Below are positions 48,917 through 53,526 of a stretch of DNA of 53,526 bases, one piece after another. Location: positions 1-53,526 of the IMG/VR virus record IMGVR_UViG_3300028558_000005. The stretch is one strand, 5' to 3'. Origin of the DNA: a virus. How positions within the stretch are numbered: position 1 is the stretch's first letter; each line of letters opens with the position of its first letter. The position numbers and the translations under genes are program-made. The notes beneath the pieces are model-generated. The model worked only from the letters and a program-made list of their open reading frames with translations. It did not search any database and was not told the DNA's origin.

Positions 48917-49206
48917 CACAGCACCAGCACTACCATTCGATTGTTGTTCTGCGACCAGTCTACGCCAACGCCATCCGCTGCGTCCCAGCCGCGTACCAGA
49001 AAACCATGCTGTTTGCGCTCGACATATACATCGCAAGTTCCATTGGGATACGGCAGTACGCTGTAAATCAGATTGATGTAGTTCCCATCAATTGCCCACG
49101 GCACACAATAGCCCCTCTCACCAATCGCCATGTCAGCCAGTTTGCGCCCCACCAGTTGGGACCAACTGATATTGCCAGTGTTATATCGTATCGTCCACGT
49201 CATCAC
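48916..49206 (-). CDS. Hypothetical protein, 96 aa
   Basis: Starts inside the 3' end of the small-terminase gene. Beta-rich (WTIRYNTGNISWSQLVG, VYVERKQHGFLVRGWD). Not recognised. Confidence 0.5.
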   Translation of the reverse strand: MMTWTIRYNTGNISWSQLVGRKLADMAIGERGYCVPWAIDGNYINLIYSVLPYPNGTCDVYVERKQHGFLVRGWDAADGVGVDWSQNNNRMVVLVL

Positions 49207-49810
49207 TCAGTACCTCCGCATCAATCATGATCTGCCCGCCACTCAGCTCACCAATCAGTCCGTTGAAACTACTCCGCACGTCCAGCCCGTTGCTGATACA
49301 GGCCTGGGCCAGCGCCAGTGTCAGTCGCCACAGAATGCTGGGGGTCATCTGGGCTGCATCCAGCAGCGCCAACTGGTTGGGTTCTACTACCACAATCAGC
49401 CGGTCTGCCCAGTGCTCCGGGTCGCGCCGCTTCAGGAACTCGAGCGCTGCTCGCCAGTCGCCCTGATGATGCGTGACTGTATTGAGCTGGGTCGTGCTCA
49501 CCCAGTTGTAGGGTTCCTGTGACCCGTCCTTGTTGCGTTTGAGCTTAGTCTCGGTGCGCGTTTTGGTCGTAACCGTTGTCTCGTCGTAGGGAGCCATTGC
49601 CCTGCGTATGACGACGTTCGCCCCGATCTTCGCGTCTGCCATTGCTTTGTTGACTTTTGCGCCGAAGTCAGGGTACTTGTTGCACCAGTTGGTAAATGTG
49701 TTGCGAGAAAAGCCCAGCTTCAAACTCACGTCCTCAATCAGTGCCCCGGTGCTCAGCAGTTGGCAAATCTCATCGGCTAGCTTTTCGGTATACTTTGTGC
49801 GTGCTGTCAT
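49181..49810 (-). CDS. Terminase small subunit (HTH type)
   Basis: 209 aa after AAGGAGCAAGGA. EKLADEICQLLSTGALIED, then KLGFSRNTFTNWCNKYPDF is the N-terminal HTH of terminase small subunits that recognise packaging sites. A central KRRDPEHWADRL helix is typical of the family. It is separated from the large subunit by 3 kb of oppositely transcribed genes, and is downstream of the glycosyltransferase and ParB-like genes. A palindrome half-site (GTGAAAAGGAG) touches its ribosome site. Confidence 0.7.
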   Translation of the reverse strand: MTARTKYTEKLADEICQLLSTGALIEDVSLKLGFSRNTFTNWCNKYPDFGAKVNKAMADAKIGANVVIRRAMAPYDETTVTTKTRTETKLKRNKDGSQEPYNWVSTTQLNTVTHHQGDWRAALEFLKRRDPEHWADRLIVVVEPNQLALLDAAQMTPSILWRLTLALAQACISNGLDVRSSFNGLIGELSGGQIMIDAEVLSDDVDDTI

Positions 49811-49846
49811 TCCTTGCTCCTTTTCACACGTTCCTTACGTGCTGGT

Positions 49847-49862
49847 TTTCACAACTGTGAAA
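49847..49862. promoter_or_regulatory. 16-bp palindromic site (perfect)
   Basis: TTTCACAACTGTGAAA between the glycosyltransferase stop and the small terminase start. A second half-site, TTTTCACAC (49821-49829), lies closer to the terminase gene. Confidence 0.75.
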
Positions 49863-49864
49863 AG

Positions 49865-50758
49865 TTACTTATCGTTATCCTTGCGATACTTCCTGACCAT
49901 CTTTTTAACCTCATCTGACTTGATAGGCTTGATCTGCTTAAGCTCCATGCCCATCTCGTCCACCTGTTCAAACTGCGACCAGTCGATGTCAGTTCGGCGT
50001 ATCAGTGGGGTGTCGAATTTACGCCACGCGTCCTTCACCACATGCTGCGGCCTGTGAAATCTGCGTTTGGTCTCGACTACGCCAGGCCACATACGCTCGA
50101 GTGCTTTTGCCATGTGCAGTCTGCCGTCGCCTTTGTACAGCTGGTCAGTGTTGCCGCCCTTCATGGTCATCGTCGTCGCCTTGTCGATCAGATAGGCGTT
50201 AATCAGCACCGTGCAATAGCCCCCGGCGAGCGCCTGTAAACACAGGTCGGTATCTTCATTGTATCTGCCGCGCCACGGGTATGGAATGCTGTTGTCGATC
50301 AGGGCGCACGAGTACACATGACAGTTCAGAAAGAAGGGCGGAAACTTAGATCCGTTTGGCAAAAACACTTCGTAGTTCAAGCCCGATACAGCGATGTTGG
50401 TGTAACGGTCAGTAAAGTCTTCGGCAACCTTGAGCGCAATGCCTGAATTGACTGGAATGCGCTTCCCGTTGTACCTGCGCTTGATATTTTGAATGTTGTC
50501 ATCAACCTGCCAGTGCCGCGCCGCCCCTTGCTCGATGGCGTGCTGTTTAATCCAGTTGCGGGCCGGAATGCTGCCCTGCCCCAGATTGCTGAACGGCAGC
50601 ACGAGAACATGTTCAGCGCCATAATGCTTGCTGTACTGATCGGCCTCCTGCGGTTCAACGACCAGCTTAAAGTCTACCCCGTCCTTGAGCAGAAAGCGGG
50701 CTGTCAGATTGTGCTCGTAGCGCCCCTTGCTGGGCACATACACTGGATACTTAGGCAT
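49865..50758 (-). CDS. TET-associated-type glycosyltransferase (predicted DNA-base modifier)
   Basis: 297 aa. The opening VYVPSKGRYEHNLTARFL and the acidic motif HWQVDDNIQNIKRR (DDN at 86-88), then YNEDTDLCLQAL (about 166-177) fit the GT-A fold of the TAGT family, which was described from phage clusters that glycosylate oxidised DNA bases. The overlap with the ParB-like gene and closeness to the small terminase match those clusters. No TET/JBP oxygenase or hydroxymethyl-pyrimidine synthase is visible here, so the acceptor base is unknown. Confidence 0.75.
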   Translation of the reverse strand: MPKYPVYVPSKGRYEHNLTARFLLKDGVDFKLVVEPQEADQYSKHYGAEHVLVLPFSNLGQGSIPARNWIKQHAIEQGAARHWQVDDNIQNIKRRYNGKRIPVNSGIALKVAEDFTDRYTNIAVSGLNYEVFLPNGSKFPPFFLNCHVYSCALIDNSIPYPWRGRYNEDTDLCLQALAGGYCTVLINAYLIDKATTMTMKGGNTDQLYKGDGRLHMAKALERMWPGVVETKRRFHRPQHVVKDAWRKFDTPLIRRTDIDWSQFEQVDEMGMELKQIKPIKSDEVKKMVRKYRKDNDK

Positions 50759-51398
50759 TGTCGAATCTCACACTCGCCAGGTCATCGTGCTCTCGACTGG
50801 GATACCACACCGACCAGCTGCGATCTTTCCCGGCTGGTTGCTGTATGTGGTCTGCATCCATAAGCGCCAGCAGTTTTTGCCGATCCTCAGCATTCCTGAA
50901 ACTAACCACCAGCTTAATGGGGGTTTCGCCGCTGGTATACTCCGGTAGTCCCACCCACTCGGCGGCCTCATCGAAGTCAGCGATCTCCCCCGCCGGGCGC
51001 GTCACCATCACCAGATTCGCCAGCATCAGCTCATCGAAGCCCGTGCCCAGCAGTTCACCCGCCTCACTGATTTCTTTGAGGAGTTCAGTTAGCGCCCTGT
51101 CGTCGTTCTCTGACAGGTGCGAGATTTCATTGTCGCCCGCCAGCACTTTGTAGGCTGCGGGTGAGTCTGATTCTATGTTCAGTCTGACGACCTCCGCTTC
51201 GGTGATGCCGACCCGCATGGCTGCCAGCCGGACCCCGTGTCCTGCCAGCACTGTCCCGTCCTTAGCAATCACTATCGGTCTATACAGGCCGTGCTCCCTG
51301 ATCATCTGCTCGATGTGCAAGAGCTGATCTTCCGGGTGTTGCTTGTAATTGCGCGGGTGTGGCTTGAGTTCTATCAGTTTAACTAGCTCGGTTTTCAT
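50751..51398 (-). CDS. ParB-like nuclease-domain protein
   Basis: 215 aa after GAGGGGTCA. LIELKPHPRNYKQHPEDQL, REHGLYRPIVI, VLAGHGVRLAAMRVG (GHG at 53-55) are the ParB/Srx-type N-domain, which in phages often accompanies DNA-modification or terminase genes and binds nucleotide. Residues 80-215 are a different domain (AEWVGLPEY, SFRNAEDRQKLLALMD, SWSVWYPSRE). No ParA gene is present, so a classical chromosome-type partition role is unlikely. Confidence 0.75.
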   Translation of the reverse strand: MKTELVKLIELKPHPRNYKQHPEDQLLHIEQMIREHGLYRPIVIAKDGTVLAGHGVRLAAMRVGITEAEVVRLNIESDSPAAYKVLAGDNEISHLSENDDRALTELLKEISEAGELLGTGFDELMLANLVMVTRPAGEIADFDEAAEWVGLPEYTSGETPIKLVVSFRNAEDRQKLLALMDADHIQQPAGKDRSWSVWYPSREHDDLASVRFDNA

Positions 51399-51696
51399 TG
51401 ACCCCTCACATATGCGGCATAAATTGTGTTTATGGCTGCTAAATTCTCGTAGGTTCGTTGTTGGATACTCAACTGGTACAAGTATACGATGTTTTTATTT
51501 GCGACGCACCAAAACGCTGGAATACGCTGTTTTTATATTATCAGAACTGAACACCAGTTCTACCAGTCTCATGTGGAGTATTTGTGGCAGGTATGCTATT
51601 CTACGAGCAATATGTAGCTAGACTATTGACATACAGCGCAATATGCTTATACTGGTGTGTAGTTAGTCAGTTCAGTCAAACACAAGCGAGGGTCAA
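51399..51696. other. Divergent regulatory gap with GGTACAAGT element, copy 5
   Basis: About 298 bases separate the leftward ParB-like gene and the rightward 51697 gene. GGTACAAGTATACGATG starts at 51475, CGACGCACC is at 51502-51510, ACGCTGGAATACG from 51514 and ATTATCAGAA at 51537-51546. The 51547-51625 stretch shows no clear motif. Confidence 0.6.
51626..51653 (+). promoter_or_regulatory. Sigma70-type promoter for the 51697 operon
   Basis: TTGACA (51626-51631), 16 bases, TATACT (51648-51653). The 27 bases 51639-51665 are identical to 4869-4895. Confidence 0.75.
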
Positions 51697-51933
51697 ATGT
51701 CCAGCAACATCCACAAGCGCGTACTACCAGTCGGAACCCGTGTCAAGCTCACCCACAACACCTCTATCTTTTTCAAGGGCGAGACGGGTGTCATCGTTGA
51801 GGACAACTGCTTTACCAGCACCGTGCGCATTGACGGCATGAACCTGTGGGTGTTCCGCAGTGAGATTGCAGTAACTCGCCAGCCCAGGCGCGGTCAAGGC
51901 GCTGCCCGTCTACCATTCTACACGATGCGCTAA
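51697..51933 (+). CDS. Small SH3/KOW-like protein, 78 aa
   Basis: After AGCGAGGGTCAA. VGTRVKLTHNTSIFFKGETG, then VRIDG and VFRSEIAV look like a short beta-barrel (SH3/KOW-like) as found in small RNA- or ribosome-binding proteins. First gene of an early operon; basic C-terminus. Confidence 0.55.
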   Translation: MSSNIHKRVLPVGTRVKLTHNTSIFFKGETGVIVEDNCFTSTVRIDGMNLWVFRSEIAVTRQPRRGQGAARLPFYTMR

Positions 51934-51943
51934 GGAGACTAGC

Positions 51944-52159
51944 ATGAGAACCGAAGTATTACGCAGGACTGTCATCATCCACCACAAGTTATTCAACATC
52001 CACGAGACAAAATACGGTGTCTGGTTTGCTGACTTCAAAGGACCATCAGGCAACCAGTATTACGTGCAGGGTGCAAGCTATCAAGACTTACTCAACCAGA
52101 TCGAAGTCAGTTACAAAGCACATCTCCTGCGCCGCCGTCTGGCGGCTCGGGAGGTCTAG
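51944..52159 (+). CDS. Hypothetical basic protein, 71 aa
   Basis: SD AAGGAGACTAGC. Beta N-terminal part (VIIHHKLFNIHETKYGVWF), helical basic end. Not recognised. Confidence 0.5.
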   Translation: MRTEVLRRTVIIHHKLFNIHETKYGVWFADFKGPSGNQYYVQGASYQDLLNQIEVSYKAHLLRRRLAAREV

Positions 52160-52160
52160 C

Positions 52161-52550
52161 ATGAACCGCATTACCGACATTGATGAGCAATTAGAGGAGC
52201 TGGGGCTGCGAGTGGCAGCCCTAGAAACCCAAATGCGTAACTTGCAGCGTGAAAAATTCACGCTTGAGCGAGAGGCATTGGAGCAAAAGAAACTCAAGAA
52301 ACTCTCGAAACTCAGCTACAATGCCCAGCTCGCGTTGTTCAACATGCGCAAGGGCTGGTGGATCGGCGCATATGGACGCTACGAGGGCAAAGGTTCGCCC
52401 TACGAAGCGGTCAACAAACAGACTGTTGCCAATCTGCGCGAAGGCGGCTATATCGCCTACGAAGAAGGCCCGCTGGAAAAGCCCTATTTTGGGCGCGACA
52501 CTTTACTCACCGACAAGGGGCGCACCTGCCCCCTGCCTAAGTTCGACTAG
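52161..52550 (+). CDS. Coiled-coil plus winged-helix-like protein
   Basis: 129 aa from the ATG at 52161 (GGGAGGTCTAGC). Residues 5-55 are a strong coiled coil (EELGLRVAALETQMRNLQRE). Residues 60-125 (QTVANLREGGYIAYEE, TLLTDKG) look like a small winged-helix, so DNA binding is plausible. Confidence 0.5.
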   Translation: MNRITDIDEQLEELGLRVAALETQMRNLQREKFTLEREALEQKKLKKLSKLSYNAQLALFNMRKGWWIGAYGRYEGKGSPYEAVNKQTVANLREGGYIAYEEGPLEKPYFGRDTLLTDKGRTCPLPKFD

Positions 52551-52573
52551 TCTACACAGGGAGATAGGGTCAA

Positions 52574-52801
52574 ATGTTTACAATCATTTCGGCGGTTTTT
52601 AATCTGCAACCCGGTGACGCGTTCATCGTGCTGCACAACTGCGGTGAGTTGTACCGCTCAGTCGAGTTTAGCAACGTCTACAAGTTGCCGGGGGTGCTGG
52701 ATGCACCCGTTAGTCGCAAGCGTCTGGCTGACCAGCTTCCGCTGCGCCTGTATCTGTCCAATGACTTTATCGCCAAGTACGCCAAGTTGCAGGAGAACTA
52801 A
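52574..52801 (+). CDS. Hypothetical protein, 75 aa
   Basis: After CAGGGAGATAGGGTCAA, a full copy of the GGGTCA leader. Beta-rich (FNLQPGDAFIVLHNCGELYR). Not recognised. Confidence 0.5.
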   Translation: MFTIISAVFNLQPGDAFIVLHNCGELYRSVEFSNVYKLPGVLDAPVSRKRLADQLPLRLYLSNDFIAKYAKLQEN

Positions 52802-52802
52802 C

Positions 52803-52997
52803 ATGCTGTACATTCTGATAGCTACCGTATTCACCGTGCTTGTCTGGTTGTCGATGCGCAACTTCACCCGCAGTCTGAACAAGCTGCACTGCCTCAATGA
52901 GCACTGGGGCGACCTCAACACCCAGCACAGCGTCCAGCCCGATGACGAGTACGCTGATGTATTACGCTTCAACGGCGTAGAAAGTGATAAGTCGTGA
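52803..52997 (+). CDS. Single-helix membrane protein, 64 aa
   Basis: ATG at 52803 after GCAGGAGAACTAAC. One N-terminal helix (LYILIATVFTVLVWLSM), acidic cytoplasmic or external tail. Overlaps the next gene by 4 bases. Confidence 0.5.
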   Translation: MLYILIATVFTVLVWLSMRNFTRSLNKLHCLNEHWGDLNTQHSVQPDDEYADVLRFNGVESDKS

Positions 52998-53383
52998 CTA
53001 AAGTAACCGAAGCAATCTGGGCCGTCGTAGAGAAAATGCAGAACGACCCCGCCCTGCATATCTACGTCAATGACCACGGCTGGCCCGAACTGGACGGCGT
53101 GGAATTACGCTGGGGCATCGTCAATGAACTGATGACAGAGCCCGACGCTGTTATCAAGTACTCTCAGAAAGACGATGCTTACACACTGACCGCTTACGGC
53201 AAGAACCTGCCTGAACCCGGTCACAAGCAATCGTCAGTTACTGCCAATCTGTACGTCGGGGTCGGGGCTGAGGGGCGCGACAAGAAAGAACAGCTCGACG
53301 CGCTCTTCAACCAGTTCGGTGGCGGCAGCGCAGTCGTCAGGGGTCTGTTAGACGGGTCACTCGAAATCAAAGCGAAGCGTTAG
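52994..53383 (+). CDS. Hypothetical protein, 129 aa
   Basis: GTG start at 52994 overlapping the previous stop. Mixed alpha/beta, with an ending of helical, charged sequence (LDALFNQFGGGSAVVRGLLD). Last gene before the palindrome and the circular junction. Not recognised. Confidence 0.5.
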   Translation: MTKVTEAIWAVVEKMQNDPALHIYVNDHGWPELDGVELRWGIVNELMTEPDAVIKYSQKDDAYTLTAYGKNLPEPGHKQSSVTANLYVGVGAEGRDKKEQLDALFNQFGGGSAVVRGLLDGSLEIKAKR

Positions 53384-53386
53384 TCT

Positions 53387-53402
53387 TTTCACAGTTGTGA
53401 AA
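53387..53402. promoter_or_regulatory. 16-bp palindromic site (perfect), next to the circular junction
   Basis: TTTCACAGTTGTGAAA (the complement orientation of the consensus). On the closed circle it lies 19 bases upstream of the AAA ATPase ATG, just before CACAGGGAGC. Confidence 0.75.
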
Positions 53403-53526
53403 CACAGGGAGCAATCAGTCATGGTTAAGCCATTAGTCGCAGAGTACTCAACCGAGCATAAGAACTGGACCATCAAGGGGCAGACGTTCCCCTACAAGGA
53501 GAAGCTCAGCGAAGCGGGCTGCTGGT
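53400..53526. repeat. Direct terminal repeat, right copy
   Basis: Identical to 1-127. It carries the first 106 bases of a second copy of the AAA ATPase gene from 53421, truncated by the contig end and not a separate gene. Confidence 0.95.

Noticed and set aside
50751-51398. Classical ParAB partition from the ParB-like gene
   Set aside because: No ParA ATPase and no central HTH typical of ParB; the neighbours are glycosyltransferase and terminase genes.
1-53526. CRISPR array
   Set aside because: No regularly spaced repeats were found; the repeated motifs are dispersed palindromes and hairpin elements.

Overview
This window is the complete genome of a tailed, siphovirus-type bacteriophage. 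The first 127 bases recur exactly as the last 127, so the contig closes into a circle of about 53,399 bp; the length 127 matches a common assembler k-mer overlap, so the repeat is probably a circularisation artefact. Coding is dense, with short or overlapping gene junctions (ATGA, TGATG) and standard bacterial start and stop codons. The host cannot be fixed from sequence. A secreted protein with a long Thr/Pro linker and a glycosidase-type lysin with an SH3b domain and Pro/Thr linker resemble proteins common in Chloroflexota; this is a weak inference.

Layout. (1) 22-4711, plus strand: a MoxR/CobS-like AAA ATPase, small proteins and a possible degenerate VWA-like partner. (2) 4712-10740, plus: small early genes, two HNH endonucleases and a truncated HNH-like ORF, a putative single-strand annealing protein, closed by a terminator. 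(3) 10741-17423, plus: a structured leader, a GIY-YIG-like endonuclease, a HTH replication initiator, a DnaC-type helicase loader, an REase-fold nuclease and a membrane-anchored coiled coil. (4) 17445-20921, plus: a ParM-like actin with centromere-like repeats in its promoter, a ParR-like RHH protein, a HTH protein, a Zn-cluster protein and a HAD phosphatase, then a terminator. (5) 21222-21294: tRNA-Asn(GTT). (6) 21295-46432, minus: the late operon, read from high to low coordinates: RHH regulator, large terminase, two possible virion proteins, portal fused to a PI3/4K-like kinase domain, MuF-type head protein, gp10-like connector, protease-scaffold, major capsid protein, connectors, tail terminator, major tail protein, frameshifted tail chaperone, tape measure, distal tail proteins, secreted Thr/Pro protein, holin-like protein and lysin. 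One HNH gene lies against the grain at 38456-39055. (7) 46595-48248, plus: small membrane proteins and an RHH protein set among iterons. (8) 48294-51398, minus: small proteins, small-terminase candidate, TET-associated-type glycosyltransferase and ParB-like protein. (9) 51697-53383, plus: small early genes.

No integrase, DNA polymerase, primase or replicative helicase is seen. The phage seems to recruit the host replisome through its initiator and DnaC-like loader. The ParM/ParR pair suggests a plasmid-like prophage state or actin-based DNA positioning. The glycosyltransferase and ParB-like genes beside the small terminase suggest modified virion DNA.

Three dispersed signals link the genome. 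A 16-bp palindrome, TTTCACAACTGTGAAA, occurs six times exactly and at least seven more times with changes, usually just upstream of a ribosome binding site. A hairpin element containing GGTACAAGT sits in most larger intergenic gaps. A GGGTCA(A) sequence precedes the start codon of about a dozen non-structural genes. The most unusual single gene is the portal-kinase fusion, which has a copy of the palindrome at its domain boundary.
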